Assembly: GCF_026283965.1 (NCBI RefSeq)
Contig: NZ_JAPDPD010000001.1
Span: 124,001-188,000 of the forward strand
Source of the DNA: Dyella subtropica
GTDB taxonomy: Bacteria > Pseudomonadota > Gammaproteobacteria > Xanthomonadales > Rhodanobacteraceae
Reading direction: 5' to 3'
DNA: 64,000 nucleotides
Positions 27,294-35,421 of this stretch are shown one piece after another. Position 1 is the first letter of the stretch. Each line of letters begins with the position of its first letter. The position numbers and the translations under genes were made by a program. The notes beneath the pieces were generated by a model. That model saw nothing but the letters and a program-made list of their open reading frames with translations, did not search any database and was not told the origin of the DNA.

Positions 27294-27372
27294 TGTAGGA
27301 GCGCACCCTGTGCGCGATGCTCTTCGCGCGGCGCCTTCCAAGCACCCATCGCGCACAGGGTGCGCTCCTACA
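27294..27372. repeat. REPIN near-identical to the one at 23108
   Basis: It has the same 26-bp arms and an almost identical centre (one base shorter, with a few changes) as 23108-23187, in the same orientation, 4.2 kb away. The right edge overlaps the end of cutC, whose TAG stop belongs to the element. Confidence 0.9.
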
Positions 27373-28102
27373 GGCGGTGGAGTTCGGCGACCAGCTCGCG
27401 CACCTGCTGCACATCGCTGCGCAGTTCGCCGCCTTCCATGTCATGCAGTACCGGCCGACGATGGCGCATGCCGGAAGGTAATAGCAGCTTGGCCGAAGCG
27501 TGAAACTCGTGCGCGCCGGTGGCTGCCGCGAGTGCGGCGATGTTCTTGGCTGTGACACCCGCACCTGGCATGACAGCGATGCGCCCATCAGCCCGCGCCA
27601 CCAGCTTGCGGATCAGTGACGCACCTTCTATCGCGCTGGCTTGCGCTCCCGAAGTGAGTACGCGCTCGCAACCGAGCGTGATGATGTCTTCCAGCGACTG
27701 TTCCGGATCCTGGGTCAGGTCGAAGGCACGATGGAAGGTGATGCCCATATCGCCGGCAGCATGCATCAGTGTTTTGCAGCGCGCCTGATCCACGCGACCA
27801 TCGGCATCGAGTACGCCCAGCACTACGCCGTCGCAGCCGAGCGCGGCGCAGGTTTCGATGTCTCGCTGCATCAACTCGCATTCGAGATCGTTGTAGAGGA
27901 AGTCGCCAGCGCGCGGCCGGATCAGCACATAAAACGGTATGCGCAACTGCTCGCGCACCATGGCGATCAGGGCGGCGGATGGGGTGAGGCCACCGAGTTC
28001 GAGCGCGGTGCACAGCTCAACTCTTCCGGCGCCGCCGTCCTGCGCGGCGACGGCGGAAGCGACTGAGTTGGCCGCCACCTCCAGCATGAATCCATCGGCC
28101 AT
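27368..28102 (-). CDS. cutC: Copper homeostasis protein CutC family
   Basis: The 244-residue product is a TIM-barrel CutC-family protein. Motifs include LEVAANSVASAVAAQDGGAGRVELC at the N-terminus (in parts), FYVLIRPRAGDF, GVVLGVLDADGRVD, ITFHRAFD, RVLTSGAQ and VMPGAGVTAKN. CutC has been linked to copper tolerance in E. coli, although its direct role is disputed. The ATG at 28102 is 1 bp after the TGA of the asparaginase gene, so the two are almost certainly cotranscribed. The stop codon TAG is contributed by a REPIN. Confidence 0.93.
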   Translation of the reverse strand: MADGFMLEVAANSVASAVAAQDGGAGRVELCTALELGGLTPSAALIAMVREQLRIPFYVLIRPRAGDFLYNDLECELMQRDIETCAALGCDGVVLGVLDADGRVDQARCKTLMHAAGDMGITFHRAFDLTQDPEQSLEDIITLGCERVLTSGAQASAIEGASLIRKLVARADGRIAVMPGAGVTAKNIAALAAATGAHEFHASAKLLLPSGMRHRRPVLHDMEGGELRSDVQQVRELVAELHRL

Positions 28103-28103
28103 G

Positions 28104-29162
28104 TCAGTAGACACTCCTGGCCGGCACCAGGCCGTCCTGCTTGGCGGCATCGCAGACTGCGTAGGAGAAGCCCGGCTGGATCGCCCAGGCGCCGATCTCG
28201 CCTTCGCGGTTCATGGCCAGGAAACCGACTTGCAAGTCTTTGGACGCATGCGGGCGGCGCTTGACGATGCGCATCACGGCTTCGCGGCACGCTTCCTGCG
28301 GCGAGCGTCCCTGGCGCATCAACTCCACCACCAGGAAACTGCCGGCATTGCGGATCACTTCTTCGCCGACACCGGTCGAAGTGGCTGCGCCGACGTCGCC
28401 GTCGACATACAAGCCGGCGCCGATGATCGGGCTGTCGCCGACACGGCCGTGCAGCTTCCACGCCATGCCGCTGGTGGTGCAGGCGCCAGCGAGGCGTCCC
28501 TGCGCATCGATGGCGAGCATGCCGATGGTGTCGTGGTTGTCTTTGCCGCCCGGCAGGCTGCCTTTGCCCTGGTCGCGCCTGCCGTAATCAAGTATTTCGC
28601 TGTTGGCGCTGGGCTGGTAATGCGCGGTCTTCAACCACTCGTGCCAGGCCTGTTCGGATTCCGGCGTCAGCAGCTCTTCTTTCTTGAAGCCCTGCTCCTG
28701 CGCGAATTGCAAGGCGCCGTCACCGACCAGCAACACATGGGGTGTGCGTTCCATGACACGGCGCGCCACCTGGATGGGATGTGCGATGTGTTCCAACGCA
28801 GCGACCGCGCCGCAGTTACCGTCGGCATCCATGATGCTGGCGTCGAGAGTGACCCGGCCGTCGCGATCGGGATAGCCGGCGCGGCCAACGCTGTGGTTCT
28901 TCAGGTCCGCCTCGGGTACCTGCACGCCGGTTTCCACGGCATCCAGTGCGTGGCCGTTCTTGCTGAGCACAGCCCACGCGGCCTGGTTGGCCGCGATGCC
29001 GAAATCCCAGGTGGAAATCACCCTGGGCTTCATGGCGCCGCCCGCCTGCTTCGTCTTCGCGCTAGTACTCGCCATCGTTTGACCGGCCATCGCTTGACCG
29101 GCCCATGCCATGGCCGATGCGCCGAGTAGCGATGCCTTGAGGAAATCTCTCCGATCCGCCAT
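28104..29162 (-). CDS. Tat-exported glycosylasparaginase/isoaspartyl peptidase family enzyme
   Basis: The 352-residue product is an N-terminal-nucleophile hydrolase of the glycosylasparaginase family, which cleaves beta-aspartyl-linked groups such as GlcNAc-Asn. The autocleavage site is HDTIGMLAIDAQG (about residue 200), with Thr as the nucleophile. GDSPIIGAGLYVDGDVGAATSTGVGEE, seen in parts, follows as the substrate loop. The N-terminus carries a Tat signal, RRDFLKASLLGASAMA, so the enzyme is probably exported folded to the periplasm. It lies upstream of cutC with 1 bp between them. The link between the two functions is not obvious. The physiological substrate is unproven. Confidence 0.92.
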   Translation of the reverse strand: MADRRDFLKASLLGASAMAWAGQAMAGQTMASTSAKTKQAGGAMKPRVISTWDFGIAANQAAWAVLSKNGHALDAVETGVQVPEADLKNHSVGRAGYPDRDGRVTLDASIMDADGNCGAVAALEHIAHPIQVARRVMERTPHVLLVGDGALQFAQEQGFKKEELLTPESEQAWHEWLKTAHYQPSANSEILDYGRRDQGKGSLPGGKDNHDTIGMLAIDAQGRLAGACTTSGMAWKLHGRVGDSPIIGAGLYVDGDVGAATSTGVGEEVIRNAGSFLVVELMRQGRSPQEACREAVMRIVKRRPHASKDLQVGFLAMNREGEIGAWAIQPGFSYAVCDAAKQDGLVPARSVY

Positions 29163-29175
29163 GTATCTTCTCCAG

Positions 29176-29212
29176 AAAAATAAAAAGCTCCGCGCCTTGC
29201 AGCGCGGAGCTT
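29176..29212 (-). terminator. Rho-independent terminator of the cold shock gene
   Basis: On the minus strand, an 11-bp GC-rich stem (AAGCTCCGCGC with its complement, 6-nt loop) is followed by TTTTTATTTTT. It lies 45 bp after the csp stop and separates csp from the asparaginase gene. Confidence 0.88.
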
Positions 29213-29256
29213 CGTATTACATCGATGGCCGACGCAACGTCGGCTCGCCGAATCAA

Positions 29257-29460
29257 TTACGCGATTTCGACGCCCGAAGCCTGGGCACCTTTCGGGCCCG
29301 AGGTCACTTCGAACTTCACGCGCTGGCCTTCCTGCAGACTACGAAAGCCTTTGGAATTGATCGCCGAAAAGTGGACGAACACGTCCTCCCCACCGTCCTC
29401 AGGTGCGATGAAGCCGAAACCCTTGGCGTCGTTAAACCACTTGACCGTACCGAAACGCAT
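29257..29460 (-). CDS. Cold shock protein, CspA family
   Basis: The 67-residue product is a single cold shock domain that binds single-stranded nucleic acid. RNP1 is KGFGFIAP and RNP2 is VFVHFSAI. The protein begins [11 protein letters not shown] at the ATG 29460, which fits the family exactly. It may act as an RNA chaperone or transcription antiterminator in the cold or in stationary phase. A 160-bp gap upstream separates it from the thioinosine phosphorylase gene; it should contain a promoter and possibly the long leader common in csp genes, which I cannot define here. A strong terminator follows. Confidence 0.96.
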   Translation of the reverse strand: MRFGTVKWFNDAKGFGFIAPEDGGEDVFVHFSAINSKGFRSLQEGQRVKFEVTSGPKGAQASGVEIA

Positions 29461-29620
29461 TGCGTGAACCTCTGAATCATGGATTGGATGCGCCATGGTT
29501 TCGCATAGAACCACCACAACCCCTTGGTCCGCCGCCCCTGGCACAGCGAAGTATCAACATGTTTCATAGCAAAGTGCAATATCCAAGAGTCTATTGCCAT
29601 GACAGGGTAGGCAACTCTGC

Positions 29621-30364
29621 TTAGCTTTTAAGCAACGCGGCAAGAATATGCGGCACTTCGGCGGTAGCTGCAATAAGGTGCGTGAAGATTTCGTCAATGC
29701 TGATTTCGGCTTCGTCGCCGCAACCAGCAGCGAAATTTGCGACCAGTGCAAGACAGGCGTAAGCAAGATCCAACTCGCGTGCAAGCACGGCCTCCGGCAT
29801 GCCTGTCATGCCGACGAGATCGCAACCGTCGCGCTTCATGCGAGCAATCTCGGCACGTGTTTCCAAGCGAGGCCCTTGTGTCGCGCCGTAACAGCCGCCA
29901 TCGATCACGGCGATGCCCGCCTGGGACGCCGCGTTGATCAGGTTGCGACGCAGCGACTCGGTGTACGGCTCGCTGAAATCGATGTGCTTCACCTCCGCGC
30001 CTTCCACATCGCAGAAGCTGGTGTAGCGGCCGTGGGTGTAGTCGATAACTTGATCGGGCACCACGATCACGCGCGGACCCATGTCGGCACGGATGCCGCC
30101 GACCGCATTAACGCCGATCACTGTGCGAGCGCCGAGCGAGTGCAGCGCCCACAGGTTGGCGCGGTAATTCACGCGATGCGGCGGCACGGTGTGGCTTTCG
30201 CCGTGGCGCGCCATGAAGGCCACGCGCTTGCCGGCGAAGTCGCCGATCACGACGTCGCCCGAAGCCGGGCCGAACGGCGTATCCACGCTGTGTCTAGTGG
30301 CGTTCTCAAGGCCGGGGAAGCTGTACAAGCCGCTGCCGCCGATGACGGCTAGGTCGATATTCAC
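29621..30364 (-). CDS. S-methyl-5'-thioinosine phosphorylase (PNP/MTAP family)
   Basis: The 247-residue product is a purine nucleoside phosphorylase family 2 enzyme. Phosphate and ribose motifs include IGGSGLYSFPG, RHGESHTVPPHRVNYRAN and GCYGATQGPRLET. In the base pocket it has MTGMPEA and VANFAAG. Where human MTAP has Asp residues that hold adenine, this protein has Asn, as in the P. aeruginosa enzyme that splits methylthioinosine into hypoxanthine and methylthioribose-1-phosphate. It sits 46 bp downstream of an FMN reductase and two genes from hpt, which would salvage the hypoxanthine. Specificity for inosine rather than adenosine is inference from the pocket and the context. Confidence 0.87.
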   Translation of the reverse strand: MNIDLAVIGGSGLYSFPGLENATRHSVDTPFGPASGDVVIGDFAGKRVAFMARHGESHTVPPHRVNYRANLWALHSLGARTVIGVNAVGGIRADMGPRVIVVPDQVIDYTHGRYTSFCDVEGAEVKHIDFSEPYTESLRRNLINAASQAGIAVIDGGCYGATQGPRLETRAEIARMKRDGCDLVGMTGMPEAVLARELDLAYACLALVANFAAGCGDEAEISIDEIFTHLIAATAEVPHILAALLKS

Positions 30365-30410
30365 GGGTCAATCCTGCTGTTCAATGGGACGGTGTTCGAT
30401 GGGGCGAAAC

Positions 30411-30965
30411 TCAGCTACGCAAGGCAGCGAGACGAGTGGCATAGCTTTGCAGATGCCGGGACAGAGCATCGCGGGTGCGCTCGTCGGTCAAACGGCCCTC
30501 GACAATCTTGGTGTGCGCCTGGAAGACCAGCACTTCACCCTGCGGCTCGGTCTGTGCACCGGCGCGACGCAGCACCAGGCGCAGCGCGTCCTGCGCGCGT
30601 ACGGTGCCGGTGATGCCGGGGCTGGCGCCCATGATGCAAACGATCTTGCCGGTCAGTGCTGGCGTCTTGCGGTCGCGACCCGTACGCGAGGCCCAGTCGA
30701 TGGCGTTCTTGAGCACGCCGCTGATGCCGCCGTTGTATTCCGGGCAGGCCAGCAGTAGACCGTCAGCGGCATCGATCGCTTGCTTCAGCGCCGTGACCGG
30801 CGCCGGGTCGCCCTGCTCTTCCACATCCTGATTGAACAGCGGCAGGTCGTGCAGTCGATGGATGTCGATGTTCATGCTGGCGGGCGCCAACTCCTGCGCC
30901 GCATGCAGCAGCGCCGTATTGAACGAGGCAGCCCGCAGGCTGCCTGAGATACCGAGGATATTCAT
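30411..30965 (-). CDS. NADPH-dependent FMN reductase family protein
   Basis: This 184-residue flavodoxin-fold protein starts MNILGISGSLRAASFNTALL, the FMN phosphate loop of the SsuE/ChrR/azoreductase class. It continues with LLACPEYNGGISGVLKNAIDW, the second flavin motif, and MGASPGITGTVRAQDALR. It would reduce FMN, quinones, chromate or azo compounds using NADPH; the physiological substrate is unknown. It lies between hpt (33 bp upstream) and the thioinosine phosphorylase (46 bp downstream) on the same strand, so it is likely in that operon, although I see no metabolic link. Confidence 0.9.
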   Translation of the reverse strand: MNILGISGSLRAASFNTALLHAAQELAPASMNIDIHRLHDLPLFNQDVEEQGDPAPVTALKQAIDAADGLLLACPEYNGGISGVLKNAIDWASRTGRDRKTPALTGKIVCIMGASPGITGTVRAQDALRLVLRRAGAQTEPQGEVLVFQAHTKIVEGRLTDERTRDALSRHLQSYATRLAALRS

Positions 30966-30998
30966 GGGGACTCCGGTTCCCTGCGCGAGAAGAACGGC

Positions 30999-31556
30999 CT
31001 ACTTGAGTGCGTAGATGCCCGGCAGATTGCGACCCTGCTCGTGATAGTCCATGCCGAAGCCGAACACGTAGCGATCAGGCAGCTCCACGCCATTGAAGTC
31101 GGCAGCGATACCGTCGACCAGGCGGTCGTGCTGCTTGGTGCACAAGCTCACGATCAGTACGCGGTGTGCGCCACGGCGCAGGCAGTCATCGCGTACCGCC
31201 TTGAGGGTGTGGCCTTCGTCGAGGATGTCGTCCACCAGCAGCACGGTGCGCCCTTCCAGCGACACCAGCGGCTCGCGCAACCAATGCAGTTCACTGCCCG
31301 AGGTCTCGCCGCGGTAACGGGTGGCGTGCACGTAGTCGAATTCCAAGTCCGTGCGGATCGCCAGCGCGAGATGGCCGGCAAAGATCAACGCGCCATTCAT
31401 CACGGTGAGGAACACGGCGCGTTCGCCATCCAGCGCGGCGTCGATGCGGCGACCCAGGTCGGCGATCACACCTTCCAGCGTGGCGCGATCCACCAGCAGA
31501 TCGGCAGAGGCCAGCGCGGCGCTGAGCGAGGGAACGGGAGTGGTCGGTGTCGTCAT
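30999..31556 (-). CDS. hpt: Hypoxanthine-guanine phosphoribosyltransferase
   Basis: The 185-residue product is a purine phosphoribosyltransferase that makes IMP or GMP from free base and PRPP. The PRPP loop is VLLVDDILDEGHTL (about residue 107), preceded by FLTVMNGALIFAGHL and the flexible loop region YRGETSGSELHW. KQHDRLVDGIAADFNG and PDRYVFGFGMDYHE lie in the base-binding C-terminal part. Its start overlaps the nagZ stop by 4 bp (ATGA), so the two are translationally coupled. It would use hypoxanthine released by the phosphorylase two genes downstream. Confidence 0.93.
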   Translation of the reverse strand: MTTPTTPVPSLSAALASADLLVDRATLEGVIADLGRRIDAALDGERAVFLTVMNGALIFAGHLALAIRTDLEFDYVHATRYRGETSGSELHWLREPLVSLEGRTVLLVDDILDEGHTLKAVRDDCLRRGAHRVLIVSLCTKQHDRLVDGIAADFNGVELPDRYVFGFGMDYHEQGRNLPGIYALK

Positions 31557-32569
31557 GCCTTGTCTTCCTGGGCGTCCAGCGCCGTGATGCGCGCGATGAA
31601 GCGATCGCGCTGCGGGTTATCGGTAAGCCCTTCCCATGTGGCGCCCAACGCACCTCGCAGTGCGGCCAGGCGTTCGGGCGCGCTGGCGGCACGGCCCTGC
31701 ACGGCGGCGATGGCTTCTTCCACCACCTGGGGGAAGCAGGCCAGTACCAGGTCGCAACCGGCGTCGAGGTGCGCATGCACGCGAGCGGCAACGCCTCCCG
31801 CCGCACCGGCCGCGGCCATGCTGATGTCGTCGCTGATCACCGCGCCCTTGAAGCCCAGCTCGTTGCGCAGGATCTGCTGGATCCACACCTTGGAGAAACC
31901 GGCAGGCTGCGTGTCCACCGCGGGATAGATCACGTGCGCCATCATCACCGCCTCGACGCGCGCTTCGATGCATTCGGCGAACGGATGCAGGTCGTTGCGG
32001 CGGATCGTGTCCAGGCTGCGCGGATCGATCGCCTCGGCTTGGTGCGTGTCCACCGCCACCGAGCCATGACCGGGGAAATGTTTGAGCACGGCGGCCATGC
32101 CACCGAGATGCATACCGCGCACATAGGCCGAGCCCAGCTCGGCCGCCGCGGTGGGATCGGCATGGAAGGCACGCAGGCCGATGGCTGCGTTGCCGCGTGC
32201 CAGATCGACCACCGGCGCAAAGCTGAAATCGACGCCGATGGCGCGCATCTCGCTCGCCATCACCCAGGCGTGTTCCTCGGCCAGGCGCACGGCTTCTGCA
32301 GGATGGCGATCGTAGATGTCGCCAACGCTGGCCAGCGCCGGCAAGCGTGTGAAGCCGGCGCGGAAACGCTGTACCGGGCCACCTTCCTGATCGACGGCGA
32401 CCAGGAAGTCCTCACCGGCCACCTCGCGAATCGATTCGATCAGGGTCGTAACCTGCTCGCGCGAAGCGAAGTTGCGAGCGAACAACAGCACCCCGGAGAC
32501 GCCCGGCGAAGTCAGCCATGTGCGCTCCGCATCGGACAATGCCAATCCGGCCAAACCGATCATCAGCAT
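31553..32569 (-). CDS. nagZ: Beta-N-acetylhexosaminidase NagZ
   Basis: The 338-residue product is a family 3 glycoside hydrolase that removes GlcNAc from anhydro-muropeptides during peptidoglycan recycling in the cytoplasm. Hallmarks are VSGVLLFARNF, AVDQEGGPVQRFR, LKHFPGHGSVAVDTHQ (catalytic His and substrate loop) and the nucleophile Asp in AVISDDISMAAA. The ATG at 32569 starts MLMIGLAG, as in related proteins. It overlaps the CYTH gene by 7 bp upstream and hpt by 4 bp downstream. NagZ products can induce AmpC-type lactamases in other species; no ampG or ampD is nearby. Confidence 0.95.
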   Translation of the reverse strand: MLMIGLAGLALSDAERTWLTSPGVSGVLLFARNFASREQVTTLIESIREVAGEDFLVAVDQEGGPVQRFRAGFTRLPALASVGDIYDRHPAEAVRLAEEHAWVMASEMRAIGVDFSFAPVVDLARGNAAIGLRAFHADPTAAAELGSAYVRGMHLGGMAAVLKHFPGHGSVAVDTHQAEAIDPRSLDTIRRNDLHPFAECIEARVEAVMMAHVIYPAVDTQPAGFSKVWIQQILRNELGFKGAVISDDISMAAAGAAGGVAARVHAHLDAGCDLVLACFPQVVEEAIAAVQGRAASAPERLAALRGALGATWEGLTDNPQRDRFIARITALDAQEDKA

Positions 32570-33105
32570 GCGGCGTGCTCTCCCGGGTTCGGTGCATCGT
32601 CGGCATCCCGCTCCGCCTGCGTCCAGTGCGAGTAGGGATAGTCGATCAGACCGACGTTGTAGTAACGCGCCAGATCGCTGACTTCGCGCCCCAGCCAATC
32701 GGGACGCGGATAAGCGGCATCCGGTGCATCGAGTTCCACTTCGGCCACCACCAGCCCGGCGTTGTTGCCGAGGAACTCATCGATCTCGAACACTACGCCT
32801 TCGATGGTGACGATGTGGCGAAACTTTTCCAGCACGCCATCGCACAGGCTGGCCAACATCGCATCGGCATCGGCCGGCGGCACGGGATATTCGAACTCTG
32901 CCCGCTGGATGCCGAGATGGGCGGACTTGATATTGAGCCAGGCGTGCTCGCCGGCCCGGCGTACGCGTACCGAGGCACGCGCATGACCGGCGCGAAACGC
33001 TTGCGCGCCCACCAGATAGCCTTGCGCAATGCGCTCGCTACGTTCGACCGACGGACGCCAGGCATCGCTGCGCAGGAGGAATTTGCGTTCGATCTCGATA
33101 CCCAT
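32563..33105 (-). CDS. CYTH-domain protein (inorganic triphosphatase-like)
   Basis: The 180-residue product is a CYTH-domain protein. It begins MGIEIERKFLL, the ExExK signature, with further charged strands RASVRVRR, WLNIKSA, FEIDEFLG and VAEVELD that line the tunnel fold. Family members include class IV adenylate cyclase and the triphosphatase YgiF; single-domain forms of this size in bacteria usually hydrolyse tripolyphosphate. Which activity applies here is not clear. It lies 6 bp after rlmD and overlaps nagZ, so it is inside one operon. Confidence 0.9.
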   Translation of the reverse strand: MGIEIERKFLLRSDAWRPSVERSERIAQGYLVGAQAFRAGHARASVRVRRAGEHAWLNIKSAHLGIQRAEFEYPVPPADADAMLASLCDGVLEKFRHIVTIEGVVFEIDEFLGNNAGLVVAEVELDAPDAAYPRPDWLGREVSDLARYYNVGLIDYPYSHWTQAERDADDAPNPGEHAAC

Positions 33106-33111
33106 CGCCGC

Positions 33112-34428
33112 TCAGTCCCGCTCGAACAGCGCGATCGATTCGACGTGCGCGGTGTGCGGGAACATATCCATCACACCCGCCGCGCTGAGGCGGAAGCCAT
33201 GCTTCTGCACCAGGATGCCCGCATCGCGCGCCAACGAGCCCGGGTGGCAGGACACGTAGACGATGCGACGCGTCTCGCGATGCGGCAGGTACTCCAGCAC
33301 CTTGTCGGCACCGGCGCGTGGCGGGTCGAGCAACAGCTTGTCCCAGGACTGCTTGGCCCACGCGGCGTTGCGCTGGTCCTCGAACAGGTTGGCGACTTCA
33401 AAGCGGGCGTTGTTGATGCCGTTGCGCATCGCGTTCGCGGCGGCGCGCTCCACCAGGCCATGTTCGCCCTCCACCCCCATCACGTCGGCCACGCGACGGG
33501 CGATCGGCAGGGTGAAGTTGCCAAGGCCGCAGAACAGATCCAATACGCTGTCGGTCGGCTGTGGATCGAGTAGCTCCATGGCACGCGCCATCATGCGCTG
33601 GTTCATGCCGGCGTTGACCTGCACGAAGTCGAGCGGGCGGAACTCCAGTTCCACATCCTGCACATCATCGCGACCGCTGGCGATACGGAAGGCGAGGCGC
33701 GGATGCTCCGGCCACAGCGGATGCACGCTGCTGATGCCGCCGGGTTGCAGGTAGATCGCAAAGTCGTGCTGTTGAGCGAAGGCGGTGAGTGCGGCGAGAT
33801 CGCGTTCGCTCAGCGGCTTCAGGTGACGGAACACCAAAGCCACGGTGTCATCACCGGCGGCGAATTCGATCTGCGCGATATCGGCCGCCGCATCCATCGC
33901 ACTGACCAGTTCGGCCAGCAGACCGATCTTCGGACCCAGCGCCGGGTGCGCTACTTCGCATTGTTCGATATCGGCCACGAAGCGCGGGTTGTCCTCTTCG
34001 CGGAAACCGACCAGCACGCGGCCTTTCTTCACCACATTGCGCACGGATAGACGGCCCTTGCGGCGATAGCCCCAGGGCTGGTCGGTCAGTGGCGGCAGCC
34101 ACGAAGCGGGCACCACCTTGCCGATGCGCTCGAAGTTTTCGGCCAGCACGCGCTGCTTGGCTACGATCTGCGATTCGGCATCCAGATGCTGCAGCGAGCA
34201 ACCGCTGCACTGGCCGTAATGGCGACACAGCGGTTCGACGCGATGCGGCGAACGGGTGCGGAGTTCGACCACTTCGGCTTCGTCGAAATGGCGGTGACGC
34301 TTGCGGATGCGCAGCAGCACATCTTCGCCGGGCAGTACGCCGGACACGAACACGGCCTTGCCGTCGATGTGGGTGACACCGCGGCCGTCGTGGCTGAGGT
34401 CGGTAATGGTGGCTTCGAATTCTTTCAT
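33112..34428 (-). CDS. rlmD: 23S rRNA (uracil-1939-C5)-methyltransferase RlmD
   Basis: The 438-residue product has an N-terminal TRAM domain (about residues 1-60). The iron-sulfur cysteines follow in CRHYGQCSGCSLQH (about 78-91), with a further Cys in DIEQCEVAHP. The SAM-binding domain has LDLFCGLGNFTLPIAR (about 290). The catalytic cysteine lies in YVSCHPGSLARD (about 385). This is the full RlmD arrangement; the enzyme methylates U1939 of 23S rRNA. It is the first gene of the minus-strand run that continues through the CYTH gene and nagZ to hpt. Confidence 0.96.
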   Translation of the reverse strand: MKEFEATITDLSHDGRGVTHIDGKAVFVSGVLPGEDVLLRIRKRHRHFDEAEVVELRTRSPHRVEPLCRHYGQCSGCSLQHLDAESQIVAKQRVLAENFERIGKVVPASWLPPLTDQPWGYRRKGRLSVRNVVKKGRVLVGFREEDNPRFVADIEQCEVAHPALGPKIGLLAELVSAMDAAADIAQIEFAAGDDTVALVFRHLKPLSERDLAALTAFAQQHDFAIYLQPGGISSVHPLWPEHPRLAFRIASGRDDVQDVELEFRPLDFVQVNAGMNQRMMARAMELLDPQPTDSVLDLFCGLGNFTLPIARRVADVMGVEGEHGLVERAAANAMRNGINNARFEVANLFEDQRNAAWAKQSWDKLLLDPPRAGADKVLEYLPHRETRRIVYVSCHPGSLARDAGILVQKHGFRLSAAGVMDMFPHTAHVESIALFERD

Positions 34429-34505
34429 CGCAACTTACAAAAGACGCGCGCCCGAACTAGCAAGGTCCGGGCGACAGAAAAGTGAGAGAGAGGCGCGGCA
34501 GCGGT

Positions 34506-35114
34506 TTACTTCTGCTTCCACGCGCCCGAGGCGTCCTGATAATACCAGCCGGCGCGAGCTCGCTCGATCCAGCCCTTGGCGAAGGTCGCGCGAATTTGCG
34601 ACTCCCATTCCGGATGGTTGTTGGCGTTCGCCACTTCGCGATACAGCGCGCTGCGATCGCGGTTCTCGTCGGCAACCGTGGCACTGACCTCGGCACGCTG
34701 GTTCAACGGGACCTTGGAGGCATCGCGCACGGCGATCAGGCCGTCCTTGGTGAAACCCACCGCACCGCTATCGAACAACGCGCCAAGACCGCCCTGGAAG
34801 CGTTCCTGCATGCGCGCGCGGATTGCTTCGGTGGTGCTGGTCTGGATACGGATGTCCGGCGTCTCGGCCGCATAGGCGGCTGGAATCAGCAGATCCAGCA
34901 ACATCGCCGAGGGCTGCTTGCCGGGTTTGGCCGGCGCGGGCTTGGCGTCCTGGTCCGCGGGTTTGGCTGCGGGCTTGGTGTTGTCCAGCACGGTGCCGAT
35001 GAATTGATCCGCGGCCTTTTGCGCCGCCGCCTCGGGGAAATACACGTTGATCGTGACGCAACCCACCAGGGCGACGAACAGCGAGGTCAGCAACAGATAG
35101 ACGAGCTTGCGCAT
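34506..35114 (-). CDS. ydbL: YdbL-like DUF1318 lipoprotein
   Basis: The 202-residue product has a lipoprotein signal ending in the lipobox LVGC (cysteine at residue 19), then INVYFPEAAAQKAADQFIG. A Pro/Ala/Lys-rich linker follows (about 50-75). The C-terminal DUF1318 region includes IRIQTSTTEAIRARMQERF, NQRAEVSATVADENRDRS and GWYYQDASGAWK. In E. coli, YdbL is encoded with YdbH and YnbE, which help carry phospholipids to the outer membrane. The ATG at 35114 has a TAGGAG Shine-Dalgarno, which lies 1 bp from the edge of a nested inverted-repeat element. An upstream TTG at 35120 is less likely. The lipobox on this protein is notable. Confidence 0.85.
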   Translation of the reverse strand: MRKLVYLLLTSLFVALVGCVTINVYFPEAAAQKAADQFIGTVLDNTKPAAKPADQDAKPAPAKPGKQPSAMLLDLLIPAAYAAETPDIRIQTSTTEAIRARMQERFQGGLGALFDSGAVGFTKDGLIAVRDASKVPLNQRAEVSATVADENRDRSALYREVANANNHPEWESQIRATFAKGWIERARAGWYYQDASGAWKQK

Positions 35115-35126
35115 GATCAACTCCTA

Positions 35127-35417
35127 AGGGGTGCTCTGAACCAGTCTACGCGGCCATCATGATGTGTGGGAGGCACACAGGGTGTGGCGCGTGGCGACGG
35201 CAAGGCTGGCTGCCTTGCCTAGACGTGGGCCGCAGGCTGCGGGCCTCCCACACATCACCCTGTCATTCCAATTCAACATGTGAGGGCCGGCTCTGTCTGC
35301 CCACAGCTCCGTGGCGCGCCGGCTTGACAGACGGCCAGTCTGCCTGCGCCAACGCACCACGCATCTGCGCGCAGACAGAGCCGGTGATGGCTGCGTAGAC
35401 TGGTTCAGAGCACCCCT
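35127..35417. repeat. 291-bp nested inverted-repeat element between ydbH and ydbL
   Basis: The outer arms (35127-35159 and 35385-35417) match at 32 of 33 positions and begin AGGGGTGCTCTGAACC. Inside are two further perfect 14-bp stems: GATGTGTGGGAGGC (35161) with 35243-35256, and CCGGCTCTGTCTGC (35287) with 35371-35384. The first encloses a smaller hairpin, GGCAAGGC/GCCTTGCC, at 35199-35219. The whole folds as a three-way junction. It fills the gap exactly, from 4 bp after the ydbH stop to 1 bp before the ydbL Shine-Dalgarno. It contains no gene. It resembles a MITE-like element or a large mRNA structure. Confidence 0.85.
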
Positions 35418-35421
35418 GCAC

